DNA of 64,000 bases from Rhodoferax sp. Its GTDB lineage: Bacteria; Pseudomonadota; Gammaproteobacteria; Burkholderiales; Burkholderiaceae_C. The stretch is taken from assembly GCA_003133245.1 (NCBI GenBank), contig PKWM01000018.1:124001-188000 (forward strand), read 5' to 3'. The position numbers and the translations under genes were made by a program. Position 1 is the stretch's first letter, and each line of letters starts with the position of its first letter. Below the pieces are notes generated by a model. The model saw only the letters and a program-made list of their open reading frames with translations. It did not search any database and was not told where the DNA came from. Shown piece after piece: positions 9,135 to 18,121 of the stretch.

Positions 9135-9781
9135 GTGTCCACCTTGTCCCAAAGATAGTGAAAGCCGGGCCCGGTTCCGAGCTCTTCATGCATGCGAAAA
9201 CTCTGATTTTCGGCCAGCAATTTCGACACATTGCTGTGCGGATCATCCAGGTCACCAAAAGCCAGCGCGTCGGCAATACAGGCATTGACACAAGCGGGTG
9301 TCGCCGCTGGATCAACACCGGGCTTGAGCCCCTGGGCCAGTCCTGCATCAATGCGACCAACGCAAAAGGTGCACTTGGTTGCTACCGCCAAACGTTCAAC
9401 ATGAGCGTTCTTTATTTCACTTTCGATCGCAGTGCCGTAAGCAAAAGTAGCCGTTTGCGCTTTGTAGCGCGCCTGGTAGGGGCAGGCCACCATGCAGTAA
9501 GCGCAACCAATGCACAGGTCATAGTCAATGGTCACAATACCATCGGGGCGCCGCTTGGTGGCCAGGGTCGGGCAGACATGCATGCAAGGTGGCTCTTCGC
9601 AGTGCTGGCAACCGACCGGCACAAAAACACGCTTGACATCGGGGTATTCACCAAATTCCATGTCAAGCACGCGCCGCCATTGCACTTCGGGCGGCGTGGC
9701 GTTGGTCAATTTGCAAGCCGCAGTGCAGGTCTGGCAGCCGACACAGCGGCGCAGATCAGCGGTCATAGCCCAGCGTGTCAT
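9131..9781 (-). CDS. padC: Phenylacetyl-CoA:acceptor oxidoreductase iron-sulfur subunit
   Basis: 216 residues of the DmsB/NrfC type, with cysteine groups for four [4Fe-4S] clusters: CVGCQTCTAACK near residue 13, CQHCEEPPCMHVCP near 58, CIGCAYCMVACP near 90 and CTFCVGR...CVNAC from about 137. It carries electrons from the Mo subunit PadB to the membrane subunit PadD. The start overlaps the padB stop by 4 bp (ATGA), and the stop overlaps padD in the same way, so the three subunits are tightly coupled. Confidence 0.9.
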   Translation of the reverse strand: MTRWAMTADLRRCVGCQTCTAACKLTNATPPEVQWRRVLDMEFGEYPDVKRVFVPVGCQHCEEPPCMHVCPTLATKRRPDGIVTIDYDLCIGCAYCMVACPYQARYKAQTATFAYGTAIESEIKNAHVERLAVATKCTFCVGRIDAGLAQGLKPGVDPAATPACVNACIADALAFGDLDDPHSNVSKLLAENQSFRMHEELGTGPGFHYLWDKVDT

Positions 9782-12513
9782 ACGGATGCCTCCTGTGCGC
9801 GGCAGATCTTGACACGCACGATGTCGGCACCGGATCCGGTGGCATCGGTCAGGGCCATCGACATGTTTGCCAGTGAGTTCAAGCTGGGCATGCCGAAGTC
9901 CTTTGCCAGCGGCGTTTTCCAGTGGTCAAACTGACCGATCAGCAGCAGCGTGTCGGGGCGTATGCCCTGGCGCACGACGGCGTGACCTCTGACGCTGCGT
10001 TTGGGCGTGGAAATCTCGATCGCGTCGCCGTCGGCGATGCCCAGCTCCCGTGCCGCTTGAGTGTTCATCACCACGCCGCGGTGGCCGGTGACGTTGTCGG
10101 CCACTTCGCGCATCAACTGGATGCCGGCGTTGGCACCCCAGGCGTATTGCATGCTGCGTGCGGTGAGCAGCCAGAACGGGTAATCCTGCGAGCGCCCGCC
10201 GGTCTCTGCGATGATGGCCTCCCACAGCGCCGGAAAGTTCTTCCACACCGGCAGCGCCTGGTATTCCTTGAGCTGCTCGTCCCACCAGTGCATGTCGTGC
10301 TCGTGCAGGCGTCGGCCCAGTTCGGTGCCCACGCGCATCAGCCGTTCCTGGTAAGGCAGTTCGTAGCGCAATCCGCTCTTGACCATGGTCGGATCCAGAT
10401 ACCACAGCGCGCGTGAATAAGGCCGCATGGCCAACCCGTTCTTTTTCCACCAGTCCAGACCATGCGCATCTGTGCCATCGCTGACCTCGGCGCTGGCGGC
10501 GCGGCAAACGGCATCCCAGATTTCCTCCAGGCTGTGGCGCTTGTCGGTGGCTAGCGAAAAATCGCCGTGCGCACCTTTGAGCGGCACGCCACCAGCACCC
10601 TTGTTGATGGCCGCCACGTATTTGTCGGTCAAACCTGTGCGCGCGGCCAGTTCGCTGGCGATATCGGTCATGTCGCGTACTTCGCCGCGACCTTGCACGG
10701 CGGGCTGGCGCAGCGCAAAACCGCTATGATCCCAGTACTGCTCCTGGTACTTGGTGGCAGCAATGCGCATCAATTGCAGGCTTTCCAGATCCGTTGCATC
10801 GGGCAGCAGAATATCGGCGTAGTGGTTGGTCTCGTCGAGCGTGTAGGCAAAAGCGACGACAAATGGAAAGCGCGCCATTTTTTCGCCGAGCTTGTCGGTT
10901 TCCCAGTATGAAATGGCCGGATTGGTGCGGTACACGAACCAGACATCGGGTGGTGTGACGCGTGGCAATCCCTCGGGTGTTTCGTCAAGAAACAGCCACG
11001 AGAAGTGCGTTGGCCCCAGGGCCTGGCTCCAAGGGCCATTGGCCGCCAGCGGCACCATCGAGCGGTAGGCGTTGCGGATGTTCGGGTTCGGCGACCAATG
11101 TGCTTTGTCGGTTGGATTGAGCGGAAAATCCATAAAGCCGTCCGGCCCGGGTTTGACGCTTTCATGGCGCTGCGACATCGGTCGCACCAAACGTACCGTC
11201 GTACCAATGGTTCCGCCCGGCACTTCCAGCGCGCCAACCAGCGTGGCCAGCAGCGTGCGCGCCCAGCAGCACTCAAAGCCACCCCAGCCGCTGTTGACGG
11301 TCTTGCCCAAAGTCACCGCTACCGGTCGATACGGCAGGGTCTGACCATCGATTTCTATCGTCTGACCGACGCAGGCGTGGTCAATAAACTCGTTGGCAAT
11401 CTTGCGTATGTGCGCGGCGGGAACATCGCAAATTACCTGCGCCCATTCGGGCGAGTAGGGCCGCATGTGCTCAAGCAAATGCGTGAAAGCGGTGCTGCCG
11501 CTGAGCAAACCTTCAGCCAGGATTTCGTCGTCGGGACCGATCTCGATCGCATCGGCTTCAAAGCTGCCTTCGATCGCTTCCTGCAGGTTGGGGCTGTCGT
11601 GTACGCGTGCGCTGTTGCTCGCCAAATCCCAGACCAGTGGTTTGCGGCTTGAGCGATCACGCAAGTAGTAGCCGTGCGCGCCAATCAGGTAGGGTGAAGC
11701 GGTGCGCCCAGCCAGAAACGCCACATCGAGTCTCGCGCGCGCTACTTCAATCAACAGGACGTGGATCAGCGCGTACAGAAAAGCAGCGTCGGTCTTGGGC
11801 TTGATCGGCACCCACTGCGCCGAGCAGGCGCCGGTCACCGACAGATGCGGCTCGACCTGAACACGCTTCATGCCGCGCACGCGTGCGGCGGAGTGACGCC
11901 AGACACCAACGACACCGCCGGAAGCTTCGATATTGGAGCCGCAGGAAATCAGGTAATTGCACAGCGGCGTGTCGGGCGTGACGATAAAAGCGCGGTGCCA
12001 GAACTCGCCATACAGATGCTCCGAGTGGTAGCACTTGACCCCCTGGCCGGAGCCAAAACCCATATCGATTGCACCCCAGGCTGCAAGAAAAGCCGGAAAG
12101 GTTCCCATGTAGTATTGCGGCGTGCCGGCACCACCAAAGCTGGCGGCAACGCGCGGGTAGCCACTGGCATCGAGCAGGCCTTCGGCGCGAATGGTGTTGA
12201 GCTTGCTGCCGATCAGATCAAACGCCTCGTCCCAGCTGATCGGAACAAAACCAGGATCTTCGTTGCGCCCTTTTTTCGGGTTGCTGCGCTTCATCGGGTT
12301 TAGCACACGATTCGGGTTGTAGGTTTTTTGCACCAGGCCGTAGGCCTTGACGCAGACCTTGCCGCCACCCGGATGAACATTGGCGGCGCAGAAGTTGGGC
12401 TCGACCTCGGTGGCCACGCCCTGTTCGACCTTGACGGTGAGCAAGTCGGGCCCGGCAACGCACTGGTAGCAGTAGGTTGGGACGTTGCGCACGTCCTTGG
12501 GTTCAAGCTTCAT
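9778..12513 (-). CDS. padB: Phenylacetyl-CoA:acceptor oxidoreductase molybdopterin subunit
   Basis: 911 residues of the DMSO-reductase superfamily. An N-terminal Cys motif (CYQCVAGPDLL, then FCAANVHPGGGKVC) can bind one [4Fe-4S] cluster. The molybdopterin oxidoreductase core follows (PISWDEAFDLIGSKLNTIR; GSNIEASGG), and a C-terminal dinucleotide-binding domain closes it (TARSMQYAWGANAGIQL...VVMNTQAARELGIADGDAIEI). Known PadB performs the four-electron alpha-oxidation of phenylacetyl-CoA to phenylglyoxylate. There is no Tat signal, which fits a cytoplasm-facing enzyme acting on a CoA ester. ATG 12513 has GGAG 8 nt upstream. It is the first gene of the leftward pad-hcr operon. A tetrathionate- or arsenate-reductase relative is the alternative, but the neighbours argue against it. 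Confidence 0.88.
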   Translation of the reverse strand: MKLEPKDVRNVPTYCYQCVAGPDLLTVKVEQGVATEVEPNFCAANVHPGGGKVCVKAYGLVQKTYNPNRVLNPMKRSNPKKGRNEDPGFVPISWDEAFDLIGSKLNTIRAEGLLDASGYPRVAASFGGAGTPQYYMGTFPAFLAAWGAIDMGFGSGQGVKCYHSEHLYGEFWHRAFIVTPDTPLCNYLISCGSNIEASGGVVGVWRHSAARVRGMKRVQVEPHLSVTGACSAQWVPIKPKTDAAFLYALIHVLLIEVARARLDVAFLAGRTASPYLIGAHGYYLRDRSSRKPLVWDLASNSARVHDSPNLQEAIEGSFEADAIEIGPDDEILAEGLLSGSTAFTHLLEHMRPYSPEWAQVICDVPAAHIRKIANEFIDHACVGQTIEIDGQTLPYRPVAVTLGKTVNSGWGGFECCWARTLLATLVGALEVPGGTIGTTVRLVRPMSQRHESVKPGPDGFMDFPLNPTDKAHWSPNPNIRNAYRSMVPLAANGPWSQALGPTHFSWLFLDETPEGLPRVTPPDVWFVYRTNPAISYWETDKLGEKMARFPFVVAFAYTLDETNHYADILLPDATDLESLQLMRIAATKYQEQYWDHSGFALRQPAVQGRGEVRDMTDIASELAARTGLTDKYVAAINKGAGGVPLKGAHGDFSLATDKRHSLEEIWDAVCRAASAEVSDGTDAHGLDWWKKNGLAMRPYSRALWYLDPTMVKSGLRYELPYQERLMRVGTELGRRLHEHDMHWWDEQLKEYQALPVWKNFPALWEAIIAETGGRSQDYPFWLLTARSMQYAWGANAGIQLMREVADNVTGHRGVVMNTQAARELGIADGDAIEISTPKRSVRGHAVVRQGIRPDTLLLIGQFDHWKTPLAKDFGMPSLNSLANMSMALTDATGSGADIVRVKICRAQEASV

Positions 12514-12665
12514 TCATGAGTCTCCAAATGATATCGTTTTTACGACGAACCAATGCACAAACACAGCATTGGAATTTTGGCAATTCCAACATCCCTGAAT
12601 ACGATGAAAATCCATTGGGTGTATTGTTGCACTAGAATGCGATAATTAGTTGAGATACATCAAAA
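12514..12665. promoter_or_regulatory. Divergent promoter region between padB and the GNAT gene
   Basis: This 152-bp AT-rich spacer separates the leftward pad-hcr operon from the rightward GNAT-Rrf2 pair. Both transcripts must start here or very close by. An FNR-like box lies at its right end. I could not fix a convincing -10/-35 pair for either direction. Confidence 0.6.
12650..12663. promoter_or_regulatory. FNR/ANR-type operator candidate
   Basis: The sequence TTGAGATACATCAA matches the FNR consensus TTGAT-N4-ATCAA at 9 of 10 defined bases. If it activates padB from the usual -41.5 position, the padB transcript would begin near 12615, leaving a leader of about 100 nt. For the GNAT gene the box ends 2 bp before its ATG, where bound regulator would block expression. 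Oxygen control fits an anaerobic pathway, but this is a single site found by eye. Confidence 0.5.
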
Positions 12666-13202
12666 ATGAGCACAATTGCCGCCTCAAGTGCGCCACCAAA
12701 GCGATTTAAAAAAATGTTATCTAAAGTACCACCAACCCGGTCGGCTGAGCCACACGCTGAGACACTGCAGATTCGACCCGTGCGCCACACTGACCTGGAT
12801 GCGGTGATTGCAATTGATACCATGGTGACGGGCCTTGAAAAACGTGCTTACTGGAATTCACTCTATCGACGCTACGCCGATGCAGTGGCCACTGGCCAAC
12901 ATTTTTTGGTGGCGGTTCAGGGTGAGGAAACTGTCGGCTTTGCCATCGGCGAGGTGCGTGACTGGGAGTTCGGCGCTCCGCCTTGTGGCTGGGTGTTTGC
13001 TATTGACGTCCATCCGCAGGCCCGTCTGGCCGGGGCGGCGACACAACTGCTCAAGGCGATTTGTGACAATTTCCGCAAGGCCGGTGTCAGCAAGGTACGA
13101 ACCATGCTCTCGCGTGACAACACGCTGATCCTGTCTTTTTTTCGCAGTCAGGGCATGATGATCGGTCCTTTCATTCCGCTCGAACTCGATCTTGAACCCT
13201 GA
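12666..13202 (+). CDS. GNAT-family N-acetyltransferase
   Basis: 178 residues. An N-terminal tail of ~40 residues rich in Ser, Pro and Lys precedes a GNAT domain starting at LQIRPVRHTDLDAVIAID. The acetyl-CoA loop region is VFAIDVHPQARLAGAATQLLKAI, and the end is LSRDNTLILSFFRSQGM, as in RimI-like enzymes. The substrate is not known. The gene sits between two pad operons on the opposite strand and 28 bp before an Rrf2 regulator, so the two are probably cotranscribed. No ribosome site is visible before ATG 12666; an internal ATG at 12714 has none either. Confidence 0.8.
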   Translation: MSTIAASSAPPKRFKKMLSKVPPTRSAEPHAETLQIRPVRHTDLDAVIAIDTMVTGLEKRAYWNSLYRRYADAVATGQHFLVAVQGEETVGFAIGEVRDWEFGAPPCGWVFAIDVHPQARLAGAATQLLKAICDNFRKAGVSKVRTMLSRDNTLILSFFRSQGMMIGPFIPLELDLEP

Positions 13203-13230
13203 TCTTGGCAGCGACACGGTTTGACTTTTC

Positions 13231-13635
13231 ATGAAACTACAACAGAACACGCGCCTGGCGCTGTATAGCCTGCTTGAGTTTGCGGCTGATCCGGAGCGCC
13301 AAATCTCAGCCGCTGAAATTGCGCAAAAATATGCCGTGTCATCGCACCATTTGGCAAAGGTGTTGGCTGAGTTGTCGCGTGTGGGCATGGTGCAATCGGT
13401 ACGGGGTGTGGGCGGTGGCTACCGCTTTGTCGGCAATGCGCGCCGACTCACTTTGATGGATGTGATCTCGCGTTTTGAAGAGGTACTGCCGGTTGAGAAT
13501 ATGCACGACCAGCAAACACCGGTGGGCAAGGCGCTGGCCTCGGTGCTGTCCGAGATTGACGAAATCGCCAAGGCGTCGATGAGCTCGATCACACTGGAAA
13601 CCATGTTGCGCATTGCCGAGCGTTGTCCTGTTTAG
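13231..13635 (+). CDS. Rrf2-family transcriptional regulator
   Basis: 134 residues with the Rrf2 winged helix-turn-helix ([18 protein letters not shown], then [41 protein letters not shown]), followed by a dimerisation helix. The three cysteines that bind an Fe-S cluster in IscR and NsrR are absent; the only Cys is at the extreme C-terminus (ERCPV). It is therefore unlikely to be an Fe-S sensor. Its stop overlaps the padI stop on the other strand by 3-4 nt, so the genes are convergent and interlocked. A role in controlling the pad genes is inferred from position only. Confidence 0.88.
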   Translation: MKLQQNTRLALYSLLEFAADPERQISAAEIAQKYAVSSHHLAKVLAELSRVGMVQSVRGVGGGYRFVGNARRLTLMDVISRFEEVLPVENMHDQQTPVGKALASVLSEIDEIAKASMSSITLETMLRIAERCPV

Positions 13636-14540
13636 CTGACGCTGGCCAGGCGGGTTCTGGCCTGACTCAAAGCGACGCGTTGTTGCAGATCGGCCCAACT
13701 CTCATCAATTTCTGCTTGCAGTGTGGCGATGTCGGCGCTCAACGTGTTCCGGTAACGACGCTGCAGCGCCAGGTAGTCGGTCACGGGGCGGGTCTTGCTG
13801 GTGTGGTTGAGCGTGTAGCGCTGGCCATCCTCCACTTCGTAGAGCGGGAAGGCGCCACACTCAACCGCGTAGCGGGCGGTCTGCAAACCGGCATCGTCGG
13901 CCACACCCCAACCATCCAGGCACGGGATGAACAGCGTGATGATGCGTGTGCCCTGCATATTCTTGGCTTTTTCGACCTTGCGCAGCAGGTCGGGCAAATG
14001 TCCGGCACTGGCGGTGGCAACATAGGGGACCCGGTGCGCGGCCATGATCTCGATCAGATTCTTTTTGCGTACGCTCTTGCCCATCGGGGTCGAGCCATTG
14101 CGCGCAAAGTGGGGTGTGGAGGACGACATCTGCGCCCCGGTGTTCATGTAACCCTCATTGTCCAGGCAGATGTAGAGAAAGTTTTCATTGCGCTCGGCCG
14201 CCGAAGACAGGCACTGAAAACCGATGTCATAAGTGCCGCCGTCACCGGCCAATACCAGCACCTGGGTGTCATGTTTACCCTGGGCGTCGAGCGCGCGGCG
14301 CAATCCGCTGGCGGCCGCAGCGCTGGACTCCAGCGTGGGTTGATAGACCGGAATGCGCAGCGAGCTGTAGGGCTGCGGCCCGGCAATGATGGCCATGCAT
14401 GACGGTGGAATCACCGCCATGGTATTGGGGCCCATGACGCTGAGCACATGGCGCACCGACAGCGCGTCAATGCAACCCGGGCAGGCGGCGTGACCCGAGC
14501 ACAGCATCGGGTCTTGGTTGGCGGATGTAATCGGGATCAT
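13632..14540 (-). CDS. padI: Phenylglyoxylate:acceptor oxidoreductase, beta (TPP) subunit
   Basis: 302 residues of the 2-oxoacid:ferredoxin oxidoreductase beta family. It shows [10 protein letters not shown] near the N-terminus and the thiamine diphosphate motif [20 protein letters not shown] with DNEGYMNTG behind it. Together with PadG it decarboxylates phenylglyoxylate oxidatively to benzoyl-CoA. The start ATG is 1 bp from the padG stop. It is the last gene of its operon. Confidence 0.88.
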   Translation of the reverse strand: MIPITSANQDPMLCSGHAACPGCIDALSVRHVLSVMGPNTMAVIPPSCMAIIAGPQPYSSLRIPVYQPTLESSAAAASGLRRALDAQGKHDTQVLVLAGDGGTYDIGFQCLSSAAERNENFLYICLDNEGYMNTGAQMSSSTPHFARNGSTPMGKSVRKKNLIEIMAAHRVPYVATASAGHLPDLLRKVEKAKNMQGTRIITLFIPCLDGWGVADDAGLQTARYAVECGAFPLYEVEDGQRYTLNHTSKTRPVTDYLALQRRYRNTLSADIATLQAEIDESWADLQQRVALSQARTRLASVS

Positions 14541-14541
14541 G

Positions 14542-15699
14542 CTAGCGTACCCACTGTGACTCGCCCAGTGCTTCGCTGTGGCTCGCCTGGTTGACGAATT
14601 CGACTATTTTTGCCGGCGAGACATTGACCCCGCCGACTCCGGCCAGCAGACCGTGGATGCGGGGTGTTACGGCACTGCCGTAAAGTGCTGCGCGCAGCTC
14701 CTGGTGCAGCACACCGCCGTGACCCGGCGAGTAGTTGCGATCGAGCACGATGACCTCTTCGATCCCGCTTAGAGCCTCGATCAAGGCCTGCGTGGGCAGC
14801 GGCCGAAACAGGCGCACCTTGACCAGACCGACGGCCAGACCGGACTCGCGTAGCAGATCCACGGCATCGCGTGCCGTGCCACACATGCTGCCCATGGTGA
14901 CAATCACCGCGGCAGCACCATCGCAGCGGTAACGCTCGATCACACCGTAGCTGCGGTCGGTCAATCGTGACCATTCCTGGTCAGCTTGGGTGGCCAGCTC
15001 AGGAACGCGTGCCATGGCTTCACCCAAAGCCTGGCGGTGTCGGAAAAACATGTCTTGCGTCACCACATTGCCCCATGACTCCACATGGTCGGTGTCGAGC
15101 CGGTGCGGTGGATCGAAGGTCGGCAAATAGGCATCGACCAATTCCTGGCTGGGAATGAGCACCGGCTCCATGGCGTGCGAAACGTAGAAGGCATCAAGGT
15201 TGACCAGGGTCGGCACCAGCACCTGCTCGGCTACGCGAAAAGCCTGAATCACGGTGTCAAGTGCTTCCTGCGCGCTCTCGACGTAGTACTGAATCCAGCC
15301 GGTGTCACGTTGCGCCAGGCTGTCGGTCTGATCTGGCCAGAACGCCCAGGGCGAAGCCACGGTGCGGTTGACGTTGGCCATCACGATCGGCGCGCGTGCG
15401 CCGCTGGCATAGTGCAGCAGCTCGTGCATCAACAAGATTCCCTGCGAGGCGGTGGCGGTAAAGACCCGCGTACCGACCAGCGAGGCCGGAATGCAGGCCG
15501 ACATCACCGAATGCTCGGACTCGGGTGTGATGATTTCAGCATCGAAATTGCCTTCGGCCTGGAATTGGGTGAGTTGCTCCAGGATCGGTGTTTGTGGCGT
15601 GATCGGGTACACCGGAACTACCATCGGACGTGCCAGTCGCGCCCCCCAAGCAACGGCCTGGTTACCGGTCAGCAACACGGCCTTGTTTTTCGTACTCAT
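14542..15699 (-). CDS. padG: Phenylglyoxylate:acceptor oxidoreductase, alpha subunit
   Basis: 385 residues from ATG 15699, which has a strong GGAGGAG site and overlaps the padH stop. It is a pyruvate-ferredoxin-oxidoreductase alpha-type chain: a pyrimidine-binding domain ([47 protein letters not shown]) followed by a transketolase-C-like domain ([21 protein letters not shown]). An earlier in-frame start would lie inside padH. Homologues act on pyruvate or other 2-oxoacids, so substrate assignment depends on linkage with padBCDJ. Confidence 0.87.
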   Translation of the reverse strand: MSTKNKAVLLTGNQAVAWGARLARPMVVPVYPITPQTPILEQLTQFQAEGNFDAEIITPESEHSVMSACIPASLVGTRVFTATASQGILLMHELLHYASGARAPIVMANVNRTVASPWAFWPDQTDSLAQRDTGWIQYYVESAQEALDTVIQAFRVAEQVLVPTLVNLDAFYVSHAMEPVLIPSQELVDAYLPTFDPPHRLDTDHVESWGNVVTQDMFFRHRQALGEAMARVPELATQADQEWSRLTDRSYGVIERYRCDGAAAVIVTMGSMCGTARDAVDLLRESGLAVGLVKVRLFRPLPTQALIEALSGIEEVIVLDRNYSPGHGGVLHQELRAALYGSAVTPRIHGLLAGVGGVNVSPAKIVEFVNQASHSEALGESQWVR

Positions 15700-17384
15700 C
15701 GCAACTCCTCCTGCATCTTCATCGAGCCGGTCGGGCATTCCCTGACACACATGCCGCAACCTTTGCAGTAGTCGGTTAACACGATGTAGCCATCACCGAC
15801 GCGCTTGATGGCCATGTCGGGGCAATACACCACGCAGTTGTCGCAGTGGATGCAGGTACCACACGAGAAGCAGCGCTCGCTCTCCGCCAATGCTTGCTCC
15901 AGTTCCAGGCCCAGTTGTACTTCAGCCTCGCGCTGAAGACGCTCGTGTGCGTCCAACAGGCCAGTTCGCTCGCGCTCGGCCTTGGGGTAATAAAAAGTGC
16001 TGATGGCCGCCAGAGGTACCAGTGGTTCCTCGTAGTAGGGCGCTGGTGTACTGCTCGCACCGGCTTCGTGCTGGCGCAGCTCGCGTGCGATGGCTTGCGC
16101 CGCGCGTTGGCCCATGCCGATCGCCTCAGTGACAAAACGCGCCATACTGGTCATATCGCCGCCGGCGTAAATGCCGACGCTGCTGGTGGCCAGTTGGGTA
16201 TCGGTTTGCAGCAAGCCGCCAGTCGTGGCAAAGCCTTCGCCCAGCACCGAGAGTTCGGGGTCCTGCCCGATGGAACTGATGATGGCATCGGCACTCAGAA
16301 TGAAACTGCTGCCTGCTATCGGTGTGAGGGTGAACTGCCCGCGCTCTGCGCCGGGAACAAAAGCCACGCGTGTGCAACTCAGAGTCAAGCCCTTGGTGCC
16401 GCGATCAACGGTGCTGTCCAGCCGCGCGCCGTCCACCAGGGTAATGCCCTCTTCGAGTGCTTCAACCACTTCTTGTGCTTGCGCCGGCATCTGCTCGCGT
16501 TGCTCCAGCGCCAGCAGCGTGACGCTGTGGCCGAGTCGGCGGGCGCTGCGGGCGGCGTCTAGAGCAGCGCTGCCTCCGCCAATCACTATCAGCCGATGAC
16601 CCAGGGCCAAGGGCTTGCCCGCGTTGGCCGCAGCAAGATAGGCGGCACCGTCGCAGACCCAGGGCTGGCTGTAATCGAGCGTGGGCAGGCGCTTGTTGCG
16701 CTCTGCACCCAGCGCCAGGTAGAGCGCATTGTGTTGTTCACGCAAGCGTTGGAAACCGTCGGCACCTTCAATGCGGTGATTGCATCGGACCGTGACGCCC
16801 AGCGCCACAATGCGCGCAATTTCGCTGTCCAGCACCTCGCGTGAGAGCCGGTAAGCGGGGATGCCGTAGCGCATCAAGCCACCCAGCTGGGCCTGCGCTT
16901 CAAACAGCGTGACGGCATAACCCATGCGTCGCAAATGGTAAGCGGCCGATAGACCCGAAGGACCGCCGCCGACGATGGCCACATGCCCGGTCTGCGCTGT
17001 GGCAGCACTGTCAAATGCCCAGTCTTGCGCCAGCGCTTGATCGCCAATAAAGCGTTCGAGCTTGCAAATCGACAAAGCCTCGTCGAAGCCCGCGCGGTTG
17101 CAAGCCGCTTCGCACGGGTGGTGGCAGATTCGCCCGGCGATGGAGGGGAACGGGTTGTGGCGGATGAGCACCTGCCAGGCCGCCTTGAAATCACGCGTAC
17201 GCGCCAGAGCTATCCACTCGGCGATGTCGCCACTCACCGGGCACGCGCCATGGCATGGCGAAGGCGCATTGATGTGATGGGCCAGCGCTGCGCGCCAGGT
17301 GCCGGTCTTGATGACGTCGGTGCTGCCCGTGGTCCAGGTGGTGGGAATGAGCGTTGCAACTGGTTTGGCGATTAGGGCGCTCAT
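15696..17384 (-). CDS. padH: Phenylglyoxylate oxidoreductase NAD(P)/FAD subunit fused to a ferredoxin domain
   Basis: 562 residues. Residues ~35-115 form a GltD-like [4Fe-4S] region (CHGACPVSGDIAEWI; ICHHPCEAACNR). Two dinucleotide folds follow (VAIVGGGPSGLSAAYHLRRMG and LIVIGGGSAALDAARSARRLG). The last ~60 residues are a two-cluster ferredoxin (CFSCGTCIHCDNCVVYCP; CKGCGMCVRECP). PadH reduces NAD with electrons from the TPP enzyme. The ferredoxin tail looks like the separate delta subunit (PadF) joined to PadH. It overlaps padE and padG by 4 bp each. Confidence 0.85.
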   Translation of the reverse strand: MSALIAKPVATLIPTTWTTGSTDVIKTGTWRAALAHHINAPSPCHGACPVSGDIAEWIALARTRDFKAAWQVLIRHNPFPSIAGRICHHPCEAACNRAGFDEALSICKLERFIGDQALAQDWAFDSAATAQTGHVAIVGGGPSGLSAAYHLRRMGYAVTLFEAQAQLGGLMRYGIPAYRLSREVLDSEIARIVALGVTVRCNHRIEGADGFQRLREQHNALYLALGAERNKRLPTLDYSQPWVCDGAAYLAAANAGKPLALGHRLIVIGGGSAALDAARSARRLGHSVTLLALEQREQMPAQAQEVVEALEEGITLVDGARLDSTVDRGTKGLTLSCTRVAFVPGAERGQFTLTPIAGSSFILSADAIISSIGQDPELSVLGEGFATTGGLLQTDTQLATSSVGIYAGGDMTSMARFVTEAIGMGQRAAQAIARELRQHEAGASSTPAPYYEEPLVPLAAISTFYYPKAERERTGLLDAHERLQREAEVQLGLELEQALAESERCFSCGTCIHCDNCVVYCPDMAIKRVGDGYIVLTDYCKGCGMCVRECPTGSMKMQEELR

Positions 17385-17938
17385 ACTTCGATCCCCAGAA
17401 GTTGTTCTTCAGCCCAACGGTAGCCTTCGACGCAGGCCGCTACATTCTCTTCGTGTTGCCGGGGCACTTCATCCGTCAGCGTTTTCGACAATATGGCCAA
17501 GGTGGGTGCCTGAATGACGCGGGCTAGGGCGCCGAGCAAAGCCGAGTTGACGATGCGACCAAGCCCTTGCTCGCGCGAGATCGTCAAGGCATCAATCGGC
17601 ACAACACGTTTTCCTGGCAGGATTTTTGAAAATTCGGCCGCACTGCGTGCCGAGTTCACCACAATCAGGGTGCTGGCATCAGCGGCAGCCAGCAGGCGGC
17701 CTTCGAGCAGGCTGGCATCGAAGCACAAAATGGCATCGGCGCGTTCGATGTCGCAGCGCACGCGCACTGGTTTGTCGTCCGCCCGAATGTAGGAATTGAC
17801 CGGTGTGCCACGGCGCGCGCCGCCATAAGTGGCAAAGCACTGAACATAAAGTCCTTGTGCATGAAAAGCGCTGGCCAGCAGGTTGCCGGCAGTCTGGGCG
17901 CCCTGGCCGCCGCGGCCCTGGATGATGATTTCAAGCAA
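17381..17938 (-). CDS. padE: Phenylglyoxylate:acceptor oxidoreductase, gamma subunit
   Basis: 185 residues of the pyruvate/ketoisovalerate oxidoreductase gamma family, starting with IIIQGRGGQGAQTAGNLLA and containing TYGGARRGTPVNSYIR. It is the first gene of the leftward padE-H-G-I operon, and its stop overlaps padH. The start is TTG 17938 with an AAAGAG-like site; no ATG or GTG exists nearby that would keep the conserved N-terminus. Confidence 0.86.
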   Translation of the reverse strand: MLEIIIQGRGGQGAQTAGNLLASAFHAQGLYVQCFATYGGARRGTPVNSYIRADDKPVRVRCDIERADAILCFDASLLEGRLLAAADASTLIVVNSARSAAEFSKILPGKRVVPIDALTISREQGLGRIVNSALLGALARVIQAPTLAILSKTLTDEVPRQHEENVAACVEGYRWAEEQLLGIEV

Positions 17939-18121
17939 CTTGTTGTCTCTTTCTGGAGGGTTGCCTGGCGCGATGTGCCTAGCAGACTTCCGTTTGTTGT
18001 GTTCGCAGTAGGGATTTGAATGTTTGCAAATTTAAGCGCTTTGCTGCCATCTGTCCAATTGATTATTTAAATTTGCTACATTCACCAAACCAATATTGCT
18101 TTTCGAGCCGAATCCGGAATC
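17939..18121. promoter_or_regulatory. Divergent promoter region between padE and the LysR gene
   Basis: This 183-bp AT-rich spacer lies between a leftward operon and a divergent LysR gene, the usual place for LysR-type operators. The segment from 18050 to 18080 is very AT-rich (ATTGATTATTTAAAT) and could hold an operator and -10 elements. I found no clean T-N11-A palindrome that I would name. Confidence 0.45.

Noticed and set aside
8407-9360. A 317-codon frame overlapping padC and padD
   Set aside because: Same strand but out of frame with the membrane protein padD, which has the expected hydrophobic pattern.
9778-12513. Possible tetrathionate or arsenate reductase catalytic subunit
   Set aside because: The overall family is shared, but there is no Tat signal and the padCDJ and padEHGI neighbours favour phenylacetyl-CoA oxidation.
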